From assembly GCA_023271485.1 (NCBI GenBank), contig JALPXT010000035.1:1-12729 (forward strand): a DNA stretch of 12,729 nt. The letters run 5' to 3'. The notes beneath the pieces are model-generated. The model saw only the letters and a list, made by a program, of their open reading frames with translations, ran no database searches and had not been told where the DNA came from. Of the stretch, positions 1 to 7,618 are shown one piece after another. The stretch comes from Dehalococcoidia bacterium. GTDB taxonomy: Bacteria; Chloroflexota; Dehalococcoidia; SZUA-161; SpSt-899. The position numbers were made by a program, and so were the translations under genes. Numbering within the stretch: the first letter of the stretch is position 1; every line of letters starts with the position of its first letter.

Positions 1-3000
1 CCGTCGCTGTTCCAGGGCATATTTTCCCAGGCGGCAGGGACCGAATGCTCCGGCCATGAACGTTTCCACGTCGTTCAGGTCGATGCCGTGAGTGCCTTGT
101 TCATAATAGAAGCGCATAAAGTCTCCAAGGGTCACCCGGTAGGGCAGGCATTCCGTCCCGCTGGTGACTTTATTGCTGTAAAGCAGATTGCTTTCGTTTG
201 CCGGTGGAAGCACAATCGCTCTAACCCCAAATGCCTCCATAACGGCAGCCAGGGGGTCTATATGAGGAGCCATTTTGGGCAGGAGGAGGATGCCACGGGA
301 ATTATCCAGCATCGATGCCGTTCGGTAGGCATACTCTCTTGCCGGGTGGTGTTTGCCGGAACGGCTGAAGCCTTTGATGGTATCCACAAATGCCTCAAGT
401 CGAGTGACGATCCCGGCCTCGGCGGCATGTTCATCGATCTCAAGTTGGCCGAGGGGTTTCCCTCCCATGATGTCCTCGACGATAGGAAGTATGAATGAGT
501 TCGGGCCGCAGCCGAAGTTGGTCAGTATCAGTCCATAGAGGCGCGGATCCGAGGCGATTATGGCCGCAGCGGCGATGAGCTTGCTTTCGTACATCCAGTA
601 AGGACGGTCGGAGTATTCCCTGGCATTTATGGAGGAGAGAGGCAGGAAATCGAGCGGGATGGGTACCACACCGAGTCGTGCCAGTTGTTCGGCGATGCCG
701 AGATTGGCTCCGGAATCCTGATAGTTGTAGGCACGGGACAGCAGTACCACGCCTATCTGGTTCTTCTGGTGAATCTGCTCAAGCCACGCTCGGCCGCGCT
801 CTTCCCTGGCTCTCTCGAACTCCCGCATTGCCGAGAGACCTGCCAGGGCGGCAGCTCGGCCGCGCTTCTTGCTGAAGCCCATTTGGGTGGCGATCATGGA
901 GAGGCTATCTATGACTTCATCGTCGCCGGTGCTAAAGTCAATAAACGGGACGAGTAGCTTCTTGCCGAGCCCAAGGGCCTCCCGGACCAGGAATGGGGCG
1001 GCCTGTACCAGCGGACAGGCATACTTCTGGTCCTCATCTCCTTCCTTGCGCCCCAATCTGATGGCGCTGGGGAAAAGAATATAGTCGGCGTCTTTCAGGC
1101 CGGCAGTGTGGCCATGAACCAGCTTGATGGGGAAACAGCTATCGGTGTAGCTTAACTCAACCGATTGCTCAATCGTCCCTCGATTGGTCTTGCGGGAGAC
1201 GATGGTCTTCACGCCGAGGGAGTTCAGGAAACCGATAAACAGGGGAGCGTAGTCATACATCAGCAGCGCCCTGGGAATGCCCACTGTGGGCCCGCTGCCG
1301 GAGTTCTCCTGGTAGTTCTTGAATAGCAATCCCTCGCGATCGTCGAGGGCTGTTGTTTTCTTTTCGTGGCTGACGGTGCTGTCATAGAGATCGCAGCGGC
1401 TGCCGTAAAAGGTCGGGGGCTCGTCGAGGACTTCGAGCAGACTGATGGTGCAGTTGTTGTCGCAGCGGTTGCAGGTGAAGGTTTTGAGGGTATAGTCCTC
1501 CTCGACCACCATGCGGAATCCCTTGAACTTGGAATCTCTGCTGCGGATTTCCTCCTTAGCCAGCAATGCTGCCCCAATGGCACCGGTGACCTCCTTGTGC
1601 TCGGGGACGATCAGCTTCTTGCCCTCAAGAGCCTGCTGGAAGGCAGACACCACGGCATTGTTGTAGAACACCGCCCCGGTGAGGATTACCTTTTCACCCA
1701 GCTTCCTCATCTCCACAACTTTGGAGAGGTAGTTATGCGCGATGGAGTTTGCGAGGCTGGCGGTGATGATCTCGATGGGCACACCCTCCTGCTGGGCGGA
1801 GGCGACCGCCTGTCCCATGAAGGCGGCGCACCGGGAACCCAGGTCGATGGTGTGCGGAGCCTGAAACGCTAGATTGGCGAACTGGCCGTCCTTGACCGAG
1901 ACATCGAGCATCTCCGCCAGCTCGTCGATGAAACTCCCCGTTCCGGCGGCGCAGGCCTTATTCATCTGGTAATCAACCACCACACCATTTCGTTTGATAA
2001 CCAGCTTTGAATCCTGCCCGCCTATCTCGATGATATCCGCCTGAGGATCTGGATCCTCAGCGGCCCTCGTTTGAGCGGTAATCTCGTTCTTGACGAGGTC
2101 GGCCCCGATGAAGCTGCCGACCAGATACCTTCCGGAGCCGGTGACGCCGGTGCCCGCTATGGTGACGTTGTCCCCCACATGTTCCCACAGATTGTGAAAC
2201 ACCTCCTTGACGGCATCGAGGGGCCTTCCGGCGGTCATGAGATAGTTCTTGGCTATAACGGTTTTGCCGGTCTCATCGAGTATCACCGCTTTGGTGCTGG
2301 TGGAACCAACGTCCACTCCTAAATATCCTATCAGGGGTTTGTCTATCCGAAGAGGCTTCCAGCCATCGTGCTGCGAAACTCTGTCCAACTGTGGCATAAC
2401 GAAATAACGCTGCCGGGCATCCTCTCCCTGAAGGACGATTACCTTCGATTGCCTTCCAGATTCTCTAGCCAGTAGGGCCAATCCCTGAGCTTCGATGTGG
2501 AGATAACCTTCCGGCACCAGGACCTCTGCTCGATCCCCGTTCCTTCCGGAGACGGCTTCGCTCAGCGATTTCAGAACGGCCTCATTGGCGGCAACACCAC
2601 CGACAATATAGACCGGAGCCTCGAACGCCCCCTTCTTGAAAGAGGCAACCATTCGGGCGACGCTATCCGACAGAGCAGAAAGTATGGACTCTACGGGAGC
2701 GCCTTTCTGCTGCAGGTGTATCAGGTCGGTCTTGGCGAAGACGCTGCACCTGGCGGCGATGCGCGGCGCACTGCCTTCGGAGTTGAGGGCGAGTCGAGAG
2801 AAGTCCTCCAGGCTGATGCCCAGACGATATGCCTGTTGCTCCAGGAACCGGCCGGTGCCGGCGGCGCAGAGGGGATTCGAGGATACCTTCCACGGTTTCC
2901 TGAGCCCGTCCTGGAGCTCGATGACCAGCGAGCTCTGGCCGCCGATCTGGATAATTGTCTTTGCATCGGAATGGGAATGGAGGAGGCCGGAGATGATCGC

Positions 3001-3249
3001 CAGAGGACTGCTGTACTCGGTCCAGTTCGATTCTTGAGGAATGACACCCTTGCCGGAGCCGGAGACGCCGGCCGAGACGATCTCGTCGAGCTTGACCTTT
3101 TCGGAAAGTCGGGAGAGGAGCGACACCACTGCTGCCCTGGGGCCAGTGGTTACCCTTTCAATATCTAAGTGGACTATACGCGCGTTTTCGTCGATGAGGA
3201 CCGATTTGGCGTTAACCGAACCTATGTCTAAACCTAAGAAGTATCTCAT
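1..3249 (-). CDS. Giant acyl-CoA dehydratase activase-type protein (two BcrAD/BadFG ATPase domains + DUF2229 + HgdB-like region), 3' end outside window
   Basis: The frame is open for 1083 codons from ATG 3249 to the left edge, with no stop or frameshift. Domain 1 (about residues 3-270) has the ASKHA phosphate loop DIGSVNAKS at 8-16, NPLCAAGTGRF with Cys128, and ARCSVF with Cys168; these match in spacing the two cysteines that bind the interdomain [4Fe-4S] cluster in 2-hydroxyglutaryl-CoA dehydratase activator HgdC. Domain 2 (about 307-570) repeats the pattern: DVGSTSTK at 313-320, Cys433 in ACAAGTG, Cys474 in SRCAAF. A four-cysteine linker follows (C593, C596, C600, C619). DUF2229 begins near GIPRALLMY (about 657) with CFPIK at 705-709 and Cys745. 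A C-terminal HgdB/COG3581-like part shows GCGPNSF (Cys914), TECLP (Cys1034) and GPCRLG (Cys1072). Family members of this layout are usually around 1400 residues, so roughly 300 are missing. Known family role: ATP-driven electron transfer to a [4Fe-4S] or double-cubane cluster. The substrate is unknown. Its ATG overlaps the upstream TGA (ATGA). Confidence 0.93.
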   Translation of the reverse strand, partial: MRYFLGLDIGSVNAKSVLIDENARIVHLDIERVTTGPRAAVVSLLSRLSEKVKLDEIVSAGVSGSGKGVIPQESNWTEYSSPLAIISGLLHSHSDAKTIIQIGGQSSLVIELQDGLRKPWKVSSNPLCAAGTGRFLEQQAYRLGISLEDFSRLALNSEGSAPRIAARCSVFAKTDLIHLQQKGAPVESILSALSDSVARMVASFKKGAFEAPVYIVGGVAANEAVLKSLSEAVSGRNGDRAEVLVPEGYLHIEAQGLALLARESGRQSKVIVLQGEDARQRYFVMPQLDRVSQHDGWKPLRIDKPLIGYLGVDVGSTSTKAVILDETGKTVIAKNYLMTAGRPLDAVKEVFHNLWEHVGDNVTIAGTGVTGSGRYLVGSFIGADLVKNEITAQTRAAEDPDPQADIIEIGGQDSKLVIKRNGVVVDYQMNKACAAGTGSFIDELAEMLDVSVKDGQFANLAFQAPHTIDLGSRCAAFMGQAVASAQQEGVPIEIITASLANSIAHNYLSKVVEMRKLGEKVILTGAVFYNNAVVSAFQQALEGKKLIVPEHKEVTGAIGAALLAKEEIRSRDSKFKGFRMVVEEDYTLKTFTCNRCDNNCTISLLEVLDEPPTFYGSRCDLYDSTVSHEKKTTALDDREGLLFKNYQENSGSGPTVGIPRALLMYDYAPLFIGFLNSLGVKTIVSRKTNRGTIEQSVELSYTDSCFPIKLVHGHTAGLKDADYILFPSAIRLGRKEGDEDQKYACPLVQAAPFLVREALGLGKKLLVPFIDFSTGDDEVIDSLSMIATQMGFSKKRGRAAALAGLSAMREFERAREERGRAWLEQIHQKNQIGVVLLSRAYNYQDSGANLGIAEQLARLGVVPIPLDFLPLSSINAREYSDRPYWMYESKLIAAAAIIASDPRLYGLILTNFGCGPNSFILPIVEDIMGGKPLGQLEIDEHAAEAGIVTRLEAFVDTIKGFSRSGKHHPAREYAYRTASMLDNSRGILLLPKMAPHIDPLAAVMEAFGVRAIVLPPANESNLLYSNKVTSGTECLPYRVTLGDFMRFYYEQGTHGIDLNDVETFMAGAFGPCRLGKYALEQRR

Positions 3250-3455
3250 TTCCCGAATTGTTCAATTCGCGTCGGTCTTCTTACGAAAACATAAATCAGC
3301 GCTCCGATCCAGTTCGCCAAAAGGATGACTAGAATCCAGATGATCTTGTGGTTTCCTTCCGACGGCTCTTTGGTTACACAATCAACGATTGCCCATATCC
3401 ATAGGATCATTGCCGCAATTCCTAGTAGCGGGAACATTCCAAACATTACATCCAT
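3246..3455 (-). CDS. Small two-helix membrane protein, PLDc_N (phospholipase D-nuclease N-terminal) type
   Basis: This 69-residue protein has two hydrophobic segments, about residues 4-26 and 38-60. They are joined by a short polar loop carrying DCVTKEPSEGNHK, and the tail is basic (RRPTRIEQFGK). The pattern LWIWAIVDC then KIIWILVILLANWIGALIYVFVRR matches the PLDc_N family, stand-alone small membrane proteins with no catalytic HKD motif and no settled function. The start at ATG 3455 is supported by GGAGGA at 3461-3466, five bases upstream; an in-frame ATG three codons in is less well placed. The stop TGA shares bases with the ATG of the giant activase gene (ATGA, 3246-3249), so the two are very likely translated together. 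It could anchor or position the partner at the membrane; that is inference only. Confidence 0.85.
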   Translation of the reverse strand: MDVMFGMFPLLGIAAMILWIWAIVDCVTKEPSEGNHKIIWILVILLANWIGALIYVFVRRPTRIEQFGK

Positions 3456-3523
3456 TTTATTCCTCCGCTGGAACTATCGCATGTGCCAAATAGGGACCTC
3501 TATTTATACTCCACCACTACTTA

Positions 3524-3552
3524 TTTTTACCATAAATCGCAGCCTTTTGCAA
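3524..3552 (-). promoter_or_regulatory. Candidate promoter for the PLDc_N/activase pair
   Basis: On the minus strand TTGCAA (3547-3552) is followed after 17 bases by TAAAAA (3524-3529), preceded by TG in extended -10 position (TGGTAAAAA). Each hexamer matches consensus at four of six bases. It lies about 70 bases before the PLDc_N start. An alternative -10, TATAAA near 3508, has no good -35. Moderate to low confidence. Confidence 0.35.
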
Positions 3553-3623
3553 GTAATCCATCATTTGGCTCAGGTACGCGGCAGGAAGCTGTGGCATGAC
3601 CCTTCTGGCGAGGCTTCGTCGTC

Positions 3624-3665
3624 AGCCTTCGGAGTGAGCTTAGTCGAACGCTCAGTCGAACGGCT
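3624..3665. repeat. Small palindromic intergenic repeat between divergent promoters (gap 3456-3789)
   Basis: In the 334-bp gap between the minus-strand PLDc_N gene and recF, AGCCTTCG (3624-3631) is complemented by CGAACGGCT (3657-3665) with one bulge. Inside it AGTCGAACG occurs twice (3642-3650 and 3654-3662), and GAGC (3636-3639) pairs with GCTC (3650-3653). The GTTCGACTGAGC-like core resembles short dispersed palindromes common between genes in many bacterial genomes; whether it recurs elsewhere here cannot be seen. No open reading frame of the gap looks real. A weak recF promoter candidate (TTGCGT 3716-3721, 17 bp, TAAAGT 3739-3744) is the only other signal. Confidence 0.45.
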
Positions 3666-3789
3666 AAAGACGCTTCGCTCTTGCGATACGTCAATCGTGC
3701 CCAGGGCGCTGGAGGTTGCGTCTTGAGAAGAATAGCGGTAAAGTTAGAGGTGAGGGATGATTCTTCCGAGCGTTTGACGAGGATACCGC

Positions 3790-4962
3790 GTGTACCTTCA
3801 ACATCTCAGTCTAACCAATTTCCGCAACTACATTCGATTGGAGCTCGATCTCCCACCGCACGTCTCGGTGTTCCAGGGAGGTAATGCTCAGGGGAAAAGC
3901 AATCTGCTGGAATCTATTTGTTTTCTGGCTACCACCCGGTTTTCCCGAACGGTTGCCGAGAGGGAGCTCATCAACTGGGATGTTATGGCCGAGAGGCTGC
4001 CTTTCGTCCGCCTTTCGGCTAACATCCAGAAAGGTGAACGGGCCACTCTATTGGAGATAGTCCTCAGACCTCGATCTGCGGCGCATCACGAAGGCAGGGC
4101 TGTTGTAGGCCCTATCCAGAAGTATATCCGTGTGAACGGGGTTTCGCGCCGCCCGGCTGATCTCATTGGTCAACTGAACATGGTGATGTTCAGCCCGCGG
4201 GACATCGACCTCATTGGCGGTGAGCCGGCCTTGCGCCGAAGGTATCTTGATATCACCAACTCGCAGGTTGACCCGCAGTATCTGAAGGCATTACAGCGCT
4301 ACAACAAGGTGCTCTCACAAAGGAACCACCTTCTACGCTGGATAGCCGCCGGTCAGTCCAGACCCGACGAGCTGCTCTTCTGGGATCAGGAACTGGTGAA
4401 GGCCGGGGCTTATATCGTCCTCCAGCGGCAGCGGACTATTGCCGAACTCAACGACCTGGCCAACCCGGTACATGATCAACTGAGCGGCGGCCGGGAGAAA
4501 CTGACCCTACAGTATCGGCCAAGTATCGATAGGGAGGACCCCAAATTGAGAAGCCTTCCCGAAGTGGAGCAAGCCTTCAATAGGGCGCTCGGCGCGGCGC
4601 GCCCGCGGGAGCTGGCGCGCGGCCTCTCTTTGATAGGGCCGCATCGGGACGACGTTGGGTTTCTGGTCAACGAAATAGATATGGGAACCTATGGCTCTCG
4701 CGGACAGCAGAGGACCACTGCCCTTTCTCTCAAGCTCTCTGAGGCCAGGTTCATGCTGACGCAAACGGGCGAGTCGCCGGTCTTGCTCCTGGATGACGTC
4801 CTTTCGGAACTCGATCCTCAAAGACGCGAGCATCTGCTGGGGGCCGTTTCCAACTACAGGCAGGTGCTGATCACCACTACCGATCTCGACCGCTTCCCGT
4901 CCGAGTTTCTGGCCAGGGCAGAGAAATTCAGGGTAGCGGATGGCAGGGTAGAGCCGGCATAG
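3790..4962 (+). CDS. recF: DNA replication and repair protein RecF
   Basis: This 390-residue SMC-like ATPase binds gapped or single-strand/double-strand DNA junctions and helps load RecA with RecO and RecR. The N-terminus MYLQHLSLTNFRNY is the family hallmark. Walker A is GGNAQGKS at 30-37, the ABC-type signature is SRGQQRTTALSLK from about 303, and Walker B is VLLLDDVLSELD from 331, with DD at 335-336 followed by the D-loop. Length is normal (most are 350-400). The start is GTG at 3790, chosen because it gives the exact family N-terminus and has GAGGA at 3779-3783, six bases upstream. Unlike the common dnaA-dnaN-recF-gyrB order, recF here stands alone. It ends 9 bp from the end of the convergent metal permease gene. 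Confidence 0.96.
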   Translation: MYLQHLSLTNFRNYIRLELDLPPHVSVFQGGNAQGKSNLLESICFLATTRFSRTVAERELINWDVMAERLPFVRLSANIQKGERATLLEIVLRPRSAAHHEGRAVVGPIQKYIRVNGVSRRPADLIGQLNMVMFSPRDIDLIGGEPALRRRYLDITNSQVDPQYLKALQRYNKVLSQRNHLLRWIAAGQSRPDELLFWDQELVKAGAYIVLQRQRTIAELNDLANPVHDQLSGGREKLTLQYRPSIDREDPKLRSLPEVEQAFNRALGAARPRELARGLSLIGPHRDDVGFLVNEIDMGTYGSRGQQRTTALSLKLSEARFMLTQTGESPVLLLDDVLSELDPQRREHLLGAVSNYRQVLITTTDLDRFPSEFLARAEKFRVADGRVEPA

Positions 4963-4971
4963 CGCCGGTAT

Positions 4972-5796
4972 TCATCCCCGGCCGACTCCGGTCATCAGCC
5001 GCAATCTTGAAAGGAACAGCGATGCCAGGAATGTTACCCCGCTTACCAGGATGATCGTAGCCCCGGATGCCAGATCGAGTTCGAACGAAAGCCAGAGGCC
5101 GGCGGAGGTAAAAAAGCCTCCGAATAGAATCGAGAGAAGCATCATCTTCTTGAGGTCGTGGGTAAACCGCCTCGCCGTTGCGGCCGGGATAGTGAGCAGG
5201 GCGATGACCAGGATAATTCCCACCACCCGTATCAACACCACCACTGTGAAGGCGATTAAGATTAGGAGAAGAAAATAGAGCCGCTCGACGGGAATGCCGA
5301 CCACTGTGGCGAATTCCTCGTCGAAGGAGAGGGCGAGGAACTCCTTATAGAGCAGTACTACCACAAGAATGATGATGATAGCCAGGATCAGCATCATGAT
5401 TATGTCGGAAGGAGGCACTATGAGGATATCCCCGAAAAGGTAGCTCATGAGGTCAGGGGGATATCCTGGGGTTAAGCCAATGAAGATTATCCCCACCGCC
5501 ATTCCCATGGCCCAGAGGATTCCGATGGCGGTGTCTTCAGTGATCTTGGCTCTCCTGGTCACCAACCCCATGCCCAGAGCAGCGGCGATGGTGAAAAACA
5601 ATGCCCCTACGATTGGGGTTATTCCCAGAAAGTACCCCAGTCCGATCCCCCCAAATGAGGCATGAGAGACGCCGCCACTGATGAAGACCATCCGTTTGAC
5701 TATCACGTAGCAACCGATAATGCCACAGGTAACCGCGGCCAGCAGGCCGGCGATCAGGGCATTTCGCATGAATTCATACTGGAGGGCTTCTAACAT
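4972..5796 (-). CDS. Metal ABC transporter permease, ABC-3 family (ZnuB/MntB/TroC-like)
   Basis: This 274-residue polytopic inner-membrane protein is the channel of a Zn/Mn/Fe importer. It is almost entirely hydrophobic with about seven to nine helices. It carries family patterns GCYVIVKRMVFISGGVSHAS near residues 27-46 (conserved SHA after the second helix), GYFLGI, a mid-protein LFGDIL and the late ALLTIPAATARR segment, where the coupling region contacts the ATPase. The start at ATG 5796 follows the ATPase stop by three bases (TAA CGC ATG), with AAGGAG in the end of the ATPase gene acting as ribosome binding site, so the two are coupled. Metal specificity cannot be told from the permease alone; Zn or Mn is most likely given the neighbours. 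Confidence 0.93.
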   Translation of the reverse strand: MLEALQYEFMRNALIAGLLAAVTCGIIGCYVIVKRMVFISGGVSHASFGGIGLGYFLGITPIVGALFFTIAAALGMGLVTRRAKITEDTAIGILWAMGMAVGIIFIGLTPGYPPDLMSYLFGDILIVPPSDIIMMLILAIIIILVVVLLYKEFLALSFDEEFATVVGIPVERLYFLLLILIAFTVVVLIRVVGIILVIALLTIPAATARRFTHDLKKMMLLSILFGGFFTSAGLWLSFELDLASGATIILVSGVTFLASLFLSRLRLMTGVGRG

Positions 5797-5799
5797 GCG

Positions 5800-6555
5800 T
5801 TAGTGCTCCTTCAATACCCGATGGGGAACGCCGTGGGCTATCATTTCGACCGGGCACTGGTAGGCCGCCTCCAACTCCTCGGCGGCTAGCTCCTTTGAAC
5901 TATGGTAGTAAAGCTCTCGGTTGAGGCAGGCGATCTTATCCACGTAAATGGAGATAGTGCTGATGTCGTGCGAGATCAGTACGATGGCCATCCTTTCCTT
6001 CAACTTTCCCAGCAGCTCGTAAAAATCGGTTTGCAGGGGGGTATCGACGCTTGCTGTGGGCTCATCGAGGAGGAGGAGTTCCGGCTCGGTGACCAGTGCT
6101 CTGGCGATGAAGGCTCTCTGCTGTTGCCCGCCGGAGAGTTTCCCTATTTGCTGGTCTTTGTGGTCGAGTATTTCCATCGCTTCCAGGGCACGCAGGGTTG
6201 CCTCGCGGTCTTGTTTGCTATAGTTCCTGAAGGGGCCTGTTTTCCCCAGCCGGCCCATTATCACCACATCCCAGACGTTCGCCGGAAAGTTGCGGTCGAA
6301 CAGGCTATGTTGCGAGACATAGCCGATGTGTTTGCGTCCCTTCTCGGGGGTATCCCCGAAGACACTCACCCTTCCACGGACTGGCTTTACCAGACCGAGG
6401 ATCACCTTGAGCAGGGTGGTCTTGCCACCTCCGTTTGGCCCTATAATGCCCAGGAAATCATCCTGATATATAGAGAGATTTATCCCTTCTAATACAGGCA
6501 GGCTGTCATAATGGGCCCATATATCTTCTAAGCGGACAACTTCCCTGCTGCTCAT
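5800..6555 (-). CDS. Metal ABC transporter ATP-binding protein (ZnuC/MntA/TroB-like)
   Basis: This 251-residue ABC ATPase powers the adjacent permease. Walker A is GPNGGGKTT (39-47), Q-loop VSQHSLFDR, signature LSGGQQQR, Walker B LLLLDEPT, and the switch histidine is in LISHDIS. I place the start at ATG 6555 (MSSREVV), which gives the normal family N-terminus. An in-frame ATG at 6609 would add 18 residues encoded by the heptamer repeats and is unlikely. The chosen start has only a weak GAG upstream, so translation may depend on coupling or on the repeat leader. It sits between the binding-protein and permease genes in the same operon. Confidence in function is high and in the exact start moderate. 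Confidence 0.93.
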   Translation of the reverse strand: MSSREVVRLEDIWAHYDSLPVLEGINLSIYQDDFLGIIGPNGGGKTTLLKVILGLVKPVRGRVSVFGDTPEKGRKHIGYVSQHSLFDRNFPANVWDVVIMGRLGKTGPFRNYSKQDREATLRALEAMEILDHKDQQIGKLSGGQQQRAFIARALVTEPELLLLDEPTASVDTPLQTDFYELLGKLKERMAIVLISHDISTISIYVDKIACLNRELYYHSSKELAAEELEAAYQCPVEMIAHGVPHRVLKEH

Positions 6556-6565
6556 GATTGACTCA

Positions 6566-6628
6566 GGTTGATGGTTGATGGTTGATGGTTCGCACTCACC
6601 AATCACCACTCACTAATCACCAATCACC
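6566..6628. repeat. Two adjoining heptamer tandem arrays in the binding-protein/ATPase spacer
   Basis: GGTTGAT is repeated three times plus GGTT (6566-6590). After three bases come five heptamers, ACTCACC, AATCACC, ACTCACT, AATCACC, AATCACC (6594-6628). On the coding (minus) strand this reads GGTGATT-type units followed by ATCAACC-type units, partly complementary, so the mRNA could fold here. The block fills most of the 76-bp spacer and lies just before the ATPase start. Heptanucleotide tandem repeats are known from other genomes, for example filamentous cyanobacteria; the role here is unknown. Confidence 0.85.
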
Positions 6629-6631
6629 AGT

Positions 6632-7537
6632 TTACTCCATCTCCCGGGCAAGCAAATCCACCACATTACGCATGCTGAGAATGTAGTATCGAGGGAGGGG
6701 ATCTAGCAACGCTGTTTGCCCGTTGATTGATCTGGCAATAGTCTCAGCAGGCCGCAGTGGGAATTGAGCAGAAACAAAGACATACGACAGGTTATGTTTT
6801 GCCGCCTGGTTAATGCTCTCCATGATCACTCTGGGCGTTGGAGTTTTCCCGTCGCGCTCGATCGCCAGTTGTGTCAGGTTGTGATCACGGGCTAAATATC
6901 CAAATGCCGGATGGTATATCAGGAAATACCGGTTTACGAAACCGTCCAACTGTTCTCGGATGTATATGTGAAGGTCATTCAGTTCCGCCAGGTACCTTCT
7001 GGTATTTTCGGCGAAGAAATCGGCATACTCCGGGGCGATGCTGATGAGGCCCTCACTGATGTTCTGCACCATTATCCTGGCGTTCAGAGGGGAGAGCCAT
7101 ATATGGGGGTCCAGGTCGCCAGGAGCACAGCAGGGGCAGCCTCCATGAATAGGCTCGATTCCGACTGAGCCGTCAATAATCAACATTTCCTCGTTTTGAG
7201 CTCTAATCCTATCCATCCAGGCCCGCTCGAATCCCAACCCGGAGCCGACCTTAACATACATCTGGGCATGGCTCACCGCCCGCAACTGACCGGGTGTCGG
7301 CGCGAAGGTATGGGGGCTGGACCCTGGTGGCACCATGACGGTGACAGCTACCCTTTCTCCCCCGATATTCTCCACAAAATCAGCCAGTGGGAGTATGCTG
7401 ACAATCACCCTTATTTTCTCCTCTGCCGGCGTTTCCGCTACCTGTTGACAGGCAGCGGCAAAGCCTGTTACGGCAAGTATCAGCACCAGGGCGACTGCAG
7501 CCAGTTTGGTTATTCGATTAGTTTTGCTTGAATACAT
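6632..7537 (-). CDS. Metal ABC transporter substrate-binding lipoprotein (ZnuA/TroA cluster A-I family)
   Basis: This 301-residue lipoprotein captures Zn(II) or Mn(II) outside the membrane for the downstream ATPase and permease. A signal peptide with basic N-terminus and hydrophobic core ends in GFAAAC, with Cys30 the lipidated residue. Likely metal ligands by family alignment are His76 (SSPHTFAP), His145 (DPHIWLSP), His209 (YHPAFGY) and Asp279 (ALLDPLP). Zn-specific members carry a His-rich loop before the second ligand. Here that loop is short and cysteine-rich, HGGCPCCAPGD at 131-141. The start at ATG 7537 has AAGGAGGAAC at 7543-7552 upstream. It follows the Fur-family gene by 67 bp and leads the transporter genes. 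The Cys loop is unusual and could alter metal choice or sense redox state (inference). Confidence 0.93.
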   Translation of the reverse strand: MYSSKTNRITKLAAVALVLILAVTGFAAACQQVAETPAEEKIRVIVSILPLADFVENIGGERVAVTVMVPPGSSPHTFAPTPGQLRAVSHAQMYVKVGSGLGFERAWMDRIRAQNEEMLIIDGSVGIEPIHGGCPCCAPGDLDPHIWLSPLNARIMVQNISEGLISIAPEYADFFAENTRRYLAELNDLHIYIREQLDGFVNRYFLIYHPAFGYLARDHNLTQLAIERDGKTPTPRVIMESINQAAKHNLSYVFVSAQFPLRPAETIARSINGQTALLDPLPRYYILSMRNVVDLLAREME

Positions 7538-7538
7538 G

Positions 7539-7618
7539 TTACGTTCCTCCTTTTTGTTTTGGCACTGTTCGTGTCCTGTTTTTCACGTTTTCAGTCAATA
7601 CGCATTACGTTCCTCCTT
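7539..7618 (-). repeat. Duplicated 14-bp ribosome-binding block flanking the repressor/binding-protein spacer
   Basis: AAGGAGGAACGTAA (minus strand) occurs at 7605-7618, where it encodes the last codons and stop of the Fur-family gene, and again at 7539-7552, where it is the ribosome binding site of the binding-protein gene. The first copy runs into TAATG, so it also precedes a four-codon ORF (MRID, 7593-7605). The 66-bp spacing suggests a past duplication of the translation start region. Confidence 0.8.

Noticed and set aside
1366..1872. A 168-codon plus-strand open frame, and others like it at 2497-3168 and 88-498
   Set aside because: They lie antisense to the activase gene, whose minus frame shows full domain motifs; these are mirror frames of high-GC codons and lack family features.
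4963..4983. GCCGG/CCGGC hairpin at the recF end as a terminator
   Set aside because: The stem is five pairs with a nine-base loop and no T run on either strand, and it overlaps permease codons.
6556..6609. Longer ATPase start at ATG 6609
   Set aside because: The added 18 residues are encoded by heptamer repeats and are absent from the usual family N-terminus; there is no better ribosome binding site there.
6566..6628. Heptamer block as a CRISPR array
   Set aside because: The units are seven bases with no spacers between them and no cas genes nearby; these are simple tandem repeats.
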